Origin: Chelonoidis abingdonii
Taxonomy: Eukaryota; Chordata; Testudines; Testudinidae
Length of the DNA stretch: 64,000 bases
Reading direction: 5' to 3'
Assembly (NCBI RefSeq): GCF_003597395.2
Contig: NC_133772.1
Coordinates: 139,580,766-139,644,765, forward strand
Of this stretch, positions 23,268 to 34,306 are shown piece after piece; the stretch's first letter is position 1, and the number at the start of each line of letters is the position of its first letter. Under the pieces are notes generated by a model. It saw only the letters and a list, made by a program, of their open reading frames with translations. It was not told the DNA's origin and did no database searches. The position numbers were made by a program, and so were the translations under genes.

Positions 23268-26200
23268 CCCCCCCCCCGCCCGCGTCCGCCCCCCGCGCGC
23301 CCCGCCCGCCGCCCCGCCCCCGCGGCCCCTCCGCCGCCTCCCCGCCCGCCGCCCCCCCCCCCCCCGCTCGCCGCGCCCCCGCCCGCCCCCCCCCCGCCCG
23401 CCCCGCCCCCCCCCCGCCCCCCCGCCCCCCCCCGCCCCCTCCCCCCGCCGCCCCGCCCCCCCCCCCCCCTCCCCTGCGCGCCCCGCCTCCCCCGCCCCGC
23501 GCCCGCCGCCCCCCCGCCCCGCCCCCCCCCCCGCCCCCCCCCGCGCCCCCCCCCCCCCCGCCCTCCCCCCCGCACCCCTCCCCCCCGCCCTCCTCCCCCC
23601 CGGCCCCCCCCCCCCCCCCCGTCCCGCCCCCTCCCCCCGGCCGCCGCCCGCCGCGCCGCCCCCCCCCCCCTCCCCGCCCCGTCCCCCCGCCGCCGCCCCC
23701 CTCGTCGCCGCTCCCCCTGCCCCCGCCCGCCCCCCCCGCCCGCGGCGCCCGCGCCCCCGGCCGGCGCCGCCCCCCCCCCCGCGCCCCGCCCGCCCCCCCG
23801 CCGCCCCCCCCGCGGCCCGCTCCCCGGCCCGCCCCCCCCGCCAGCCCGCGCGTGCTCCCTCGCCCGCCCCCCCCCGCGCCCCCCCCGCCCGGCCCCGCCC
23901 CCCGCCCCCGCCCCCCGCCCCCCCCCCCCCCCGCCCCCGCCCCCGCCCCCGCCTCGCCCCACGCCCCCCCCGCCCCCGCCCCCCGGCCCCCGGCGCCCCC
24001 CGCCCCCCCCGGCCCCCCGCCCAAGCCGCCCCGCCCGCCCCGACCCCCCTGCCGCTCCCCCGCGCGCCCCCCCCCCCCCGCCCCCCCCCGCGCCCGCCCC
24101 CGCCCCGCCCCCCCCCCGCCCCCCGCCCCCCCCCCCGGCCCGCGCCTCCCGCCCCGCCCGCCCCCCGGCCGCCGCACCCGCCCGCCTGCCCCCGCGCCCC
24201 GCCGCCCCCCCCCCGTCTGTCTCGCCCCCCCCCCCGCCCCCCGCCCTGCCGCGCCCCCCGCCCCCCCCGGCCCCCCGCCGGGCCCGTCTCCCCCCGGCCG
24301 CCCCCGCCCCGCCCCCCCCGCTGCCCCCCCCCCGGCCCCGCCCGCGCCCCGGCCCCCCCCTCGCCCGCCCGCGCCCGCCCCCCCCTCCCGCCCCCCGCCC
24401 CGCCCCCCCCCCCCCCCGCCCCCCCCCCTGGCCCCCCCCCGTCCGCCCCCGCCCGGGCCCCGGCCCCACCCCCGCCCTCCCCCCCGCCCCCGCCCCGGCG
24501 CCCACCCCCCCCCCGCCCCCCCCCCCCGCCGCCCGCCCCCCCCCCCCCCCCCCCTCCCCCCCCCCCCGCCCCCCCCGCGTCCCCTCCCCGCCGCCGCCCC
24601 CCCCCGCCCCGCCCTCCCCGCGCGGCCCTCCCGCGCCACCCGCCGCGCCCCCCCCCCCCCCCGCCCGCCTCCGGCCCCCGGCCCGCCCGCCGGCGGGCCG
24701 CCCCCCCCCGCGCCGCCCCCCCCCCGCCGCGCCCCCCCTCCCCCCCCCCGGCCCGCCCCGCGCCCCCGCCCCGCCCCCCCCCCACCCCCCCCGCGCCCCT
24801 CCCCCCCCCGCCGCCCCGCCCCCGCCCCGCCCCCCCCGCCCCCCCCCCGCGCCCCCCGCGCCCCGGCCGCCCCCCGCCCCCCCTGCCGGCCCCCCCCCGC
24901 CGCCCCCCCCCCCCCGCCCTCCTCCCCCCCCCCCCCCCCGCCCCCCCCGCCCCCCGCTCCCCCGCCCCCCCCCCCGCCCGCCCCTCCTGCCGCCCCCCGC
25001 CCCCCGCTCGCCCCCCCCCCCGGCCCCGCCCGGTCGCCCGCCGCGCCCCGCCCCCCCCCCCCCCTCCCCGCCCCCCCCTCCCCGCCCCCCGCCCCCGCGC
25101 CCCCCCCCCCCCCGCCGCCCCCCCCGCCCCCCGCCCGTGCCCCCCCCCGCCGCCCCCCCCCCCCCGCCGCCCCCGCCCCGCCGCCCCCCCGCGGGCCCCC
25201 CCCCCCCCCCCGCCCCCCGGCGCCGCCCGCCCGCCTGCCCCCGCCGCCCGCCCCCCCGCCCCCCCCCCGCCCCGTCCCCCCGCCCGCCCCGCCCCCCCGC
25301 CCCCCCCCCCCCCCCGCCCCGGCGCCGCCCGCCCCCGCCCCCCCCCCCCCCCGCCGCCGCCGCCGCCCCCCCCGCCCCCGCCCCCCCCCCCCGGCCCCCC
25401 CCCGCCCGCGCCCCCGCCCCCCGCCGCCCCCTCCCCGCCCCCGCCCCCCCCCCCCCCCGTCCCGCCCCCCGCCCGCCCGCCCCCCGCCCCCCCCCCCCCC
25501 CTCCCGCCCCCCCTCCCCCCCCCCCCCCCCCCCCCCGCCCCCCCCCCCCGCCCCCCTGCCCCCCCCCCCCCCCCGCCCCCCCCCCCCCCCCCCGCCCCCC
25601 CTGCCCCCCCGCCGCCGCCCCGCCCCCCCCGCCCCGCCCCCCCCCCCCCCCGCCCGCCCCGGCCCCCCCCCGCCCCGCCCCCCCCCGCCCGCCCCCCCCC
25701 CCCCGCCCGCCCCCGCCCCCCCCCCCCCCCGTTCGCCGCCCGCCCCCCCCCGCCCGCCCCCCCCCGCGCCGCGCCCCCGCGCCCCTGGCCCCCCCCGGGC
25801 CCGCGCCCCCCTCCCGCGCGCCGCTCCGCGGGCCCCCCCCCCCCCCCCCCGCCCCCCCCCCGCCCCCCCGCCCCCCCCCCCCCCCCGCCCCGCCCGCCCG
25901 GCCCCCGCCCGCCCCGCCCCCCCCCGCCCCGCGGTCCCCCGCCCCCCGCCCCCCCCGCCCCCCGCCCGCGCGCTCCCCCCCCCCCGCCCCCCCCCCCCGC
26001 GTCCCCCCGGCCCGCCGCCGCGCCCCCCGCCCGCCCCCCCCCGCCCGCCCCGCCCGCCCCCCGCCGCCGCCGCGCCCCCGCCGCCCCGGCCCCGCCCCCC
26101 CTCGGCGGCCCCCGCCCCGCACCCCCCCCCCCCCCCCGCGCCCCGCCCCCGTGCTCCCCCCCCCCCCCCCCCCCCCCGCCCCCCCGCCCCCCCCGGACGC

Positions 26201-26526
26201 CCCCGCCCCCCCCCCCCCCCCGCCCCCCCCCGCCCTCCCCCCCCCGCCCCGCGCCCGCCCCGCCCGCGCCCGCCCCCGCCCCCCCCCCCCCCCCGGCCCC
26301 CACCCGGCCCCGCCCGCCCGCCCGCCCCCCCCCCCGCGTGCCGCCCCCGCCCCCCCGGCCCCCGCGCCGCCCCCCCCCGCCCCCCCCCCCCCGCCCGCGC
26401 CCCCCCCGCGCCCGCGACCCCCGCCCCGCCCCCTGGCCCCCGCGCCGGTCCCGCCCCGCCCCCCCCCCGCCCCGCCCCCCGCCCCCCCCCCGCGCCCCCC
26501 CCCCCCCCCCCCCGCCCCCCCCGCCC
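23268..26526. repeat. Extreme C-rich (plus) / G-rich (minus) low-complexity tract
   Basis: About 3,259 bp composed almost wholly of C on the plus strand, broken by single or short runs of G, with infrequent T and very rare A. C-run lengths vary irregularly, from one to over twenty bases, and I see no fixed unit or higher-order period. CpG dinucleotides are very dense and show little sign of decay to TpG/CpA. The minus strand is a continuous supply of G runs with quadruplex potential. Both strands are open over hundreds to more than 1,100 codons in several frames, only because stop codons require A and T; the Pro/Ala/Arg and Gly/Ala/Arg translations are not proteins. The edges are abrupt. It could be a long-read base-calling or gap-fill artefact, or a real expansion whose exact sequence is unreliable. 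Confidence 0.95.
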
Positions 26527-26811
26527 GAAAAGCAGATACTGCTCTCACTGCTGCGATCGTGTCTACCAGCAGCATTCAGTACACATAGTGACGATGAAGA
26601 ATCACGAAATGATTTCTTTCCTTTTCTTCACATGGGTGGGGTGAAACTCGAGAGCTATTCCTGACCACGCCAGACACTGTGTTTGAACCTACAGACATTG
26701 GGAGCTCAGCCAGCATGCAATACTTTTCAAACTGCTGTGGGACTGTGGCGATACTGGAGTCCTCAGTACCCCTCCCTCATGAGTTCCATTTGAGCTCTGG
26801 CTTCCTTACGC

Positions 26812-27147
26812 TCACGCAGCGCGTGTATCCTGGAGATTTTTTTTCAAACGCTTTGCGCATTTCGTTTCTGTAACGGCGCTCTGATACTCACAACTTTGTC
26901 TCCCATAGCAGCGATCAGATCTAGTATCTACAGTCCATGCTGGAGCTCTTTTTGGATTTGAGACTGCATCACCACCCGAGCTGATCAGACTCCACGCTGG
27001 GCAAACAGAAATGCATTGTTCAAAGGTTCGCGGCGGCTTTTCCTGTTTACCTGCCGCTGCATCCGAGTTCAGATTGCTGTCCAGAGCGGTCAGTGGTGCA
27101 CTGTGGGATACCGCCCGGAGGCCAATAACGTCAATTTCCGTCCACAC
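26812..27147 (-). other. 111-codon open frame in transposon right arm
   Basis: An uninterrupted reverse-strand frame from ATG, within the right arm of the TIR transposon. It contains 'TFEQCISVCPAWSLIS' and 'NPKRAPAWTVDTRSD'. I do not recognise a domain: no catalytic triad, no zinc-binding pattern, no signal peptide or membrane segment. It may be a remnant of a transposon-encoded accessory or transposase protein, or chance openness in a moderately GC-rich stretch. There is no evidence of expression. Confidence 0.3.
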
Positions 27148-27207
27148 TAACCGTAATCCGATATGTTAATATCGAATTTAGCGCTACTCCTCTCCTCTCG
27201 TAAAGAG

Positions 27208-27229
27208 CCCTTTATATCGATATAAAGGG
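27208..27229. repeat. Perfect 22-bp palindrome in transposon sub-terminus
   Basis: The sequence around 'ttatatcgatataa' is exactly self-complementary over 22 bases, starting ccc and ending ggg. It lies about 80 bp inside the right end of the TIR transposon and could be a sub-terminal protein-binding or hairpin-forming site. Confidence 0.85.
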
Positions 27230-27310
27230 TGTTGTAGTGTCGACGGGTACAGCGTTAAATTGATTTAATGCTCTTTAAATCGATTTAAACGCGTACTGTA
27301 GACCAGGCCT

Positions 27311-28904
27311 AAGACAGACTCTTAGTAGCAAAGCTGTCTTTTTGCAATGCCCACCAGCATTAACACAGCTTCACTGACCTTGCTGGATTTGCATGTTCTT
27401 GGGGAGAATCTGAAATATCCCTTTACAGGGAGCTGTCCTGCAGCTGCCTATGTTTGTAAAGCACCATCACTTGTTTTACACAGTCCTTTTGTCCCAATGA
27501 CTCTGATTACGTAGAGAAAGTGAAAGAGCTTCAAAAGAACCCCCTCCTCCCACCTCAGAACATCCCATCCCTCGTGCCTGGGGCAGGACTCTGGAACATG
27601 CTGCCCCGCAGCAGGCAGCGGTGAGAATTGAAGCAGGCTCTCTCACAGGCAGGATGAGGGCTCTAACCTCTTGGCTAAAGCTCCGTGGGGTGCTGCCTTC
27701 TCTTCCAGCTACTTTGGGTGGGTTTAGATGAGCTCAGAGCAGGCGCTGGAGGGAAGCCTGTTGGGGCTCAGCTGCTGGGCAGTATCAGGACTGAGCTGAC
27801 TGAGCACATGCCAGTCACTGAAATGTAGGCACCTCGAGAACTTGAATAATGTAACTTCTGGCACCTACCGGGTGAGTCAGCCACTGAGCCAGGGCTGTGG
27901 GGATGCCCGCAATGCCTGAATGCTGGGTGTAAAAGCACCTAACTGCCACTTTAGGCAAAGTCCCTCTTGCACATCCTGATGTGTGGTTTGGGTGAAGTCC
28001 TGAGCCCATCCGTGATGCTGAAAGCCTCTGAGAACTAGTCAGTACCACTCTGCTGGGCCTTGGAGTCAGACATGGGCAGCAATAGCCAGTAATTTATGCA
28101 TTATTAAATCTAATGCAAATTATTATTGACTTTATTTATGCTAAGAAGCAAATAAAAACCCATCTTAAATCCCCCCTTTCATCCCAGAAGCAGCAGGTGC
28201 ATCAGAAGCGGCCGGTCGCTTTACAGTCTGTGTCCTGTGACAGATTCCTTAGTTTAACCAAGAAGGAGGAGGGAGTTCACATTAGCCCTGAGCTTCCTGG
28301 CTCCATGGATATGAAATCAGACCCTCCATATATCTGAGCAGCCTGCTGTGGCTATTTAATTGTCAGTGCAACAGGCAAGAAAGGTGAGACGGGTACATTC
28401 AGGACTGTTACAGGTAGATATATTTCAGCATGGAGCTTTCCACTGAAATGCATGTGTTGGTCTATGAATGAGCAGCTTACACAACAAGATTTATGGTACT
28501 TTGAGTTAAACATTTGCATTATTACATTGTGTTAATTATTTCAGGCTTGGGTCCATTAAACAATAATATATTTAACTGAGGTTGTCACCAAAATGCTGCA
28601 GTCATTTGATATCTTGCATGTCCTAAAAATAACAAGATTGCCATTTAAATATATGTGATTTCCAGGAATTAATTGCAGCACATTAAACTTGGCTCTACTA
28701 TAGAATTTCAGCCACAATAAAACAAGGCAAACTAGTTTGCAAAGCTCTGGGTCTGAGTATGAACGACAATGTATCACTCGATTTCTAATGCAAAGAAGTC
28801 TTCTAAGGAAATTTGCATGCCTGAAATGGATCCATGAGTGCTGCAGGACTGAGTCCTGGCAAGTGAGTAATTCTTTTCACTCCTACACTGCCTTTCATTG
28901 CACG
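27311..28904. other. Unassigned intergenic sequence
   Basis: No gene or clear repeat. A short piece near 27,655-27,680 ('ggctctaacctcttggctaa') could be the reverse head of a tRNA-type SINE, but is too short to assign. Confidence 0.4.
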
Positions 28905-29005
28905 GTTGCACTGAGCCGGTACTATGTCCATTTTACAAGTGGGTAAACTGAGGTTAAATCACTTGCTCTGAGTCACTAATGGCTGGACTAGAGCACAGAT
29001 TTGGC
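28905..29005 (+). mobile_element. MIR-like SINE core
   Basis: The conserved MIR core is recognisable: 'tccattttacaagtgggtaa', 'actgaggttaaatcacttg', then 'ggctggactagagcacagat'. Old and divergent. Confidence 0.7.
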
Positions 29006-29407
29006 ATTGTCTCTCTAACGTCAGCATGATATACAGTATGTGGCCAGATGAGCCTCCCCCTCCAGTTCAGTTGTGCCGGATGTCCTTGCCCAGCAGAGCA
29101 TCATGACAACCGATGCTCAGTGGAGTGCTCGTTTTCATTACCGAAATGGCCAGGCTCAGCCTGCCATTGATCACTTACATTTGAGTGCCCAGGCACTAAG
29201 GAGCAGCACTACCTTGGAGACAGTAGCCGCAAGGCTGGTTGGAAAATACCTGAGTCCTGAGTCAGCAAGGTGGGGCTGCCCCTTTGGATCTGTTCATATC
29301 CCAGTGTCAGGGGTGGGCCCCAACGAGCAAGGGAGAAGCATTTCTGCCTGGCCTGGGGGCAGTGGAGGGCTAGTGCCTCTATCACCATGCGATTGGCACC
29401 TTATCCT
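29006..29407. other. Unassigned sequence
   Basis: Nothing recognised. A forward frame starting at 29,073 runs into the hAT element that begins at 29,408 and so does not define a gene. Confidence 0.45.
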
Positions 29408-30072
29408 CAGGGCCGATGCAAGGATGTTTCACTCCCTAGGCAAAACTTCCACCTTGCGCCCCGCCCCCCGCCCTGAAGTGCCCCCCCGCGCAGCAGCTCC
29501 CCCCCTCTGCCCTGAGGCACTCCACTTGCGGCAGCTCCCCAAACCCCCACCCTCATACACCCCCCCCCGCCCCAGCTTGCCCCTGCTCCGTGCACGAGTA
29601 CGAGCACACCGTCGCTGCTTCACTTCTCCTATCTCCCAGGCTTGCAGTGCCTAAGCTGATTGGTGCCACAAGCCTGGGAGGCAGGAGATGTGAAGCAGCT
29701 CACCCTTGCCCGCCTCCTCCCCGAGCACACTGTCGCTGCTTCACTTCTCCCGCCTCCCAGGCTTGTGGCACCAATCAGCTTAGGCGCTGCAAGGCTGGGA
29801 GGTGGGAGAAGTGAAGCAGCCATGGCGTGCTCGGGGAGGAGGCGGGGCAGGGGTGAGCTGGGGCAGGGAGTCCCCTGCATGCCACCCCCACCACTTGCTG
29901 CAGGCTGCCCTCCCCACGCCCCCCTGCCCCAGCTCCCTCTTCCTAAATGCTGGCGGCGACCAGGGCGGCCAAAGATCTGTCCGCTGGGGTCGCTGCCGAA
30001 GAAAATGGCACCCCCCAAATCCCAGTGCCCTAAGTGACCGCCTAGGTTGCCTAAATGGTTGCACTGGCCCTG
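29408..30072. mobile_element. Non-autonomous hAT element, 665 bp, with 8-bp TSD
   Basis: Ends are 'cagggccgatgca' and 'tgcactggccctg', inverted repeats of hAT type. Flanks are cttatcct (29,400-29,407) and tttatcct (30,073-30,080), an 8-bp duplication with one mismatch. The interior is GC-rich, with sub-terminal 'ccctaggcaaaacttccacc' at the left and 'gtgccctaagtgaccgccta' at the right, plus two hairpins at 29,602-29,833. It has no transposase. The several overlapping open frames here (to 209 codons) reflect GC richness. Confidence 0.88.
29602..29833. repeat. Two consecutive internal hairpins in the hAT element
   Basis: Two tandem units, about 29,602-29,699 and 29,723-29,833, each begin 'gagcacac' and 'gtcgctgcttcacttctcc'. 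Each unit is itself an imperfect palindrome whose right arm carries 'gtgaagcag'. The centre of the second unit ('ggcaccaatcagcttagg') is the reverse complement of the centre of the first ('cctaagctgattggtgcc'), so the unit appears both directly and inverted. Confidence 0.85.
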
Positions 30073-32830
30073 TTTATCCTCCTCCTTATGCCCCAGGCAC
30101 TCAGGATGGGGAGTTGCCTGGTATAAATGGGCAGCCCCATGCCAAGAGCTGGTCTCACAAATCCTGTGCTGAAGTGTCACACAGGGAGGAGAGAACTTTA
30201 AGTGCACCAACACACAGCCCCATAAATCAGCTCCTCCTGGGCTGCCCTCTCCATGCAAAGCCCCACCAGCGCTGCCACCACAGGGACTGCTTCAACAGAG
30301 AAAACAGCCTGTGCCAACAATGCTTTGGAGGCTGCCCCTGCAAGAGCCCTTGGATAGGCCTGTTTGGCTCTGAGTGCCAGGAGAGAGGCGTTAATGGTTG
30401 GCAGCAGAGCCCACAGGTGAGCTGAGTCCTCCTCTTACTCCACGCAGTTACACCCACACATTTCATTTTTAATATAAGGGGAAATATGTAGATGGGCGGT
30501 TGTTTAATTCATTGATTTGACATGTAGCCGCTAGCCCCTGGAACACATGGCGTTTTTCAGTGACATTTATGCAATGCGTACATATGGCATCCAGGATACG
30601 TGGGTTCACACAATGCATTTCTTCCACGGACACCCTGCATAGGGGTGTTTGCTGAAGTTCTGCGTAGGGCCATGAACACTCCCCCACATGTGGGGAGGGG
30701 GCGGGTAATGAGGGGGAGAAGACACATTTTCTCTCTGAAAGGGTCAGAATTCTAGCTCTCCGCGTCTAAGGCCGCAGCTCCAGCATCCACAGCCCTGGGG
30801 GAGGATGTCCTGCTGGCAGCAGCCAGGGGTGCGCACACAGTGTGCGTGGAAGTCTGTAAACGCTTTGGGTGCTAAGCCTGCCTCTGGCGTCTCACCGTGC
30901 TCGGCCGGTCCTCATGTATCTCAGACTCATTCCTTTCATCCTAAAGAGACATCCCACCCCTCTGTCATCCTGGCTGGAGCTGAACAGTTTCTCTTGCCAG
31001 CAGGAATCACCCTGCATCTTCAAGCAGGATTCCAGCCACTGGGCTCAGGGGAGCTCAGCAGATGAGTCCTGCACTCCTATGGCTGCTGAAAACAAACCTC
31101 TTATCCTCGCCAGCCTGCTCACCACATGCTGCTGAAAGAAGATGAAGGGTTGTAGCAGTACCAGGCACCCGTGAGCCATTCTCTGGCTGTGGAGGGCCAC
31201 TGCTGGCCAAGCAAGAGCCTGGCATGCGGGGGGCCAGCTGCTGTGGTGGCCCTATCTCAGCAGGAAATGGGTTGAGGCTGCCCCCACCACACTGAGCTCA
31301 ATGAGATTCAACTGGCCGGGAGAAGGAGAGAAAGAAGGGTGGGAGAAAAGAAAGATTAACCCCATTTCACAGGTGAGGAACTCAGGGCTACAGGGATTCA
31401 GGGGCTGATCCATCTCCCACTGAAATCGGCTTTTCTCCCAGTCTGAAATTGGGGCCCATGAGAGCTTGTTGAAAGCTGAGAACCACAGTGTTCTTGTCGT
31501 CTGATCTCTTGCATAACCCAGGATGCCTAAATTCACCCCGTAATTCCTGTAGGGGAGTTATTCTGTCCTGTTTCATATGTGAACACCCTGCACTCCAATC
31601 ACGAGTGGCTGAATTAGAGTCTGTCTTTAGAAAGTCATCTCTTCTCGATTTAAGGCCCACATGTGATACTGGCCTGCTTCAGGGGATTCATTTGATCCTG
31701 TTCTAAGTGTTTTAATCTCTTTTCAACTGAATACTCAAAATCTTTGCCCACAGCCACAAAGAATTTTTCTCAGGAATGGGTGAAACCCAAGTCCTTTTTC
31801 AAAGGACACCTCCTCCTTTGAAGGGGAAAACCCACTAGCGCTTTTTGGTTCAGTGGTTGAATAGTCTCAATTTAGCAGAATATTCTATAGATGAAAAATT
31901 AATGGACCGTCCTGCATCTTACCCAATGAGTACAGAAGAGTCACGGCTCCCACTGAGAAAGCCGGGCTGCCTGGTTTGACAGTGAGGGTAGCTGGACTTA
32001 AGGGTGGTGGAGCATCATGTCTCTGAGAAGCCTTAGGGGTAAAACACTTGCCTAATTTGAAACTTTTCTCCAACTGTTTGAGAGTGAAAGTAGTGACCAA
32101 ACCAAGTGAGCAAAACCAATAATGTCCGTGCAGAGCCAAATTCTGCAGAGACTTTGGGAAATCACCTTGGCAGCCCCAAGCTGAGACATCGTATTGCATT
32201 TTAAAAAAAATTCCACAGAAATAATTATTACCATAATGTGAAATAAAAAGACATTCTGCTAGCAGCACTTCTAAGCCCGGGAGAATGATCTGGATGTGAC
32301 CAAACCAAGGTTCTCACAATTTGGGAGCTTTTTTGAGCTGGAAATTGCTGAAATTAACCAGCTAAAATGCAGATCTCTATTCAGCAGATGTGTTCTCTTT
32401 GGGTAGTCGGACTCATGTCTAGCTGCACGGCAGAAATCAGTGTCACTACCTTTTACTCTTACTAGCACAGCAGAAAGGGGCGTGAACTTTATTCTAATCC
32501 TTCTGCATCTTCAATAGAGTTGTTTCCTATTGCATGTCCAATCAATGACATCCTTACAAAGTTTGTACAGGTATCACTGAGGGCATGGTCTGAAGTCAAC
32601 GGGATTGCAGAGGTGGAAGTGAAGAATTACTTTGGTATGTGAAACTTTCATTGTTGGTGCTGATGCACGAGAAGAAAAGAACTGGGCTTGAATGTCAGAC
32701 CCCAGGCTAAGTTTGCAGGGCTGTCAGCTAGAAAAAATAAACATCCTTTTATGGCCCTTTAATGTAGCAAAAATATATATAAATAAAGAAAAAAAAAGAA
32801 AGCATAACAAGATCCAGTGGCTGGAAGGGG
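30073..32830. other. Unassigned sequence, one possible MIR core
   Basis: No gene found. At 31,355-31,400 'ccccatttcacaggtgagga' resembles a MIR core but is short. Frames of 60-127 codons show no family motif. Confidence 0.4.
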
Positions 32831-32834
32831 AAGC

Positions 32835-33105
32835 TAGACAAATTCAGACTAGTCAAAAGGCACATGTTTATAACATAGAGGGTAATTAACAATTGGAAAA
32901 ACTTCCCTAGGGATACAGTGGGGTCTCTATCACTTAAGTCTTTACATCAAGCCTGGATGTTTTTCTAAAAAATATGCTGTAGCCCAACCAGAAGTCATGA
33001 GCATGATGCAGGAATTATGGGGTGAGGTTCTCTGGCTTGTGCTAGACAGGAGCTCAGACTGGATGATCATAATGGTCCCTTCTGGCCTCAGAGATCGCTG
33101 GAAGG
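32835..33105 (+). mobile_element. CR1/L3-like LINE 3' end
   Basis: Forward 3' tail: 'gggtaattaacaattggaa' and the codon-like block 'tcaagcctggatgttttt', then the 3' UTR 'gactggatgatcataatggt' and 'cccttctggcctcagagat'. This UTR type marks a CR1-clade subfamily distinct from the copies at 15,870 and 46,330. Confidence 0.78.
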
Positions 33106-33198
33106 CAATAAAGAAGGACATTGATAATGACTTTTTATCTCCTCAGCTGCAGTGTAGAACAGCGATGCAAAACCCAAGTCAGAACCGTCTACACATTT

Positions 33199-34306
33199 TT
33201 ACTCCTAGAGGAATTCTGTGCCTCTGCGCATGAGCAGAATTTATGTCTCACACAGAATTCTTTGCTTCCCCATAGAAAAAGGACTTTGTGATTGGGAAGC
33301 AAAGGGAAGCCACAGAAGCAGTCATGCGGCTCTCCCCAGCAGTATGTTTCGGGTGCCCAGGGCAGCCGGCAGTGAGATAAATCACTGTGGGGGAGGGGCA
33401 GGACTGGAGAAGACCCGGCTGGTGGCTCCTACCTTGCAATGGGCTCGGCTGCTAGTCCAGCTGGGCTGGGGAGGACGGGACTTCCTCTTCCCCTGCACGG
33501 CAGCCAGGGCTGGGTCAGACCCATCCCTAGATTTGTCCTCTGGCTGCAGGAAGCTCTGCAAACTCACCTCCCCACACCTCCTGCACCCATCGCACCTCAG
33601 CTGCAGGAGGAGGGATCCCTGTTCAGGGAACTGCTTCCTGATCTGCCCAACCCCTATGCATCCAGAACCTCTCATATCCAGACCTTCCCACAGAGCCTCA
33701 GCCCCCCACACTCAGAACCCCCCTGATGAGCCCCGCTCCCCCTGCATCTGAACCTCCCACTGAGCCCCCCACACCCAGACCCCCCACTGTGCTCCAGCCA
33801 CCTTCACCTGGACTCCCACAAAGTCCCATTACCATTACACCCAGACCCCGCCCCCCAGCAAGCCCCTGTGCATCCAGATCCCTCTGAACCCGGATTTCCC
33901 ACTAAGCGGCCCACACCCAGATTGCCCCACACAGAACCCTCTCAATCCACACCTGGATCCCCCCACATTAGGCCCCCCACACTTGGATTATGCCTTTCTG
34001 AGCCTGCCTGCTCACATCTGGTGCACCTGGCATGGAGGGACAGGGCCCTGGGGGTGTTTCTGGGGCAGGCCCGGTCCTTGCACTGAGTCTGTGTCTGGGG
34101 TGGGGATAGCAGCACAGTGATCTCCCACCTCTGTGCAGCCAGTGGCCTGTGCTCCTCAATGTCAGGCTGGAACCTCCACATTTATTTGACAAATAAAATT
34201 TGCAGAATTTTGCAGAATTTGAAAATATTGTGCACTGAATTTTAATTGTTTTGGCATAGAATTTTTTTTTTATTTATTTTTTGCTGTAGAATGCCCTCAG
34301 GAGTAA
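33199..34306. mobile_element. TIR DNA element with C-rich minisatellite core
   Basis: The left end 'ttactcctagaggaattctg' and the right end 'gaatgccctcaggagtaa' are inverted relatives sharing 'ttactcct' and its complement. Internally the left and right arms carry 'cagaattt'-type words. The middle (about 33,640-34,000) is a degenerate C-rich tandem array built on 'cccccacacccagac'-like units. No transposase is visible. The superfamily and the target duplication are not resolved. Confidence 0.6.

Larger units (their letters stand above)
22144..27310. mobile_element. TIR DNA transposon split by a C/G tract
   Basis: The left end 'ggccatgtctacactacg' and the right end, whose complement is 'ggcctggtctacagtacg', form inverted termini. 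TAA abuts both ends (left TAA-GGCC, right GGCC-TAA), compatible with the 3-bp TWA duplication of PIF/Harbinger elements. Both ends then have AT-rich palindromic sub-terminal blocks with 'tcgattt'-type words. Between the unique flanks (to about 23,267 and from about 26,527) lies a 3.26 kb C/G tract, so the element proper is about 1.9 kb. The left flank holds no intact frame; the right flank has a 111-codon reverse frame. Superfamily is inferred from the TSD and ends; a hAT or other origin is possible. Confidence 0.6.

Noticed and set aside
23213..26664. Very long open frames (about 460 to 1,147 codons) on both strands with Pro/Ala/Arg or Gly/Ala/Arg composition
   Set aside because: They exist only because the C/G tract lacks A and T, so no stop codon can form. 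The frames overlap each other on both strands, end as soon as normal sequence returns, and have no domain.
29073..30425. Several frames of 190-209 codons on both strands
   Set aside because: They lie mostly in the GC-rich, palindromic hAT element and mirror each other across strands.
33218..33751. 177-codon Pro/Ser-rich forward frame
   Set aside because: Produced by the C-rich minisatellite inside the TIR element.
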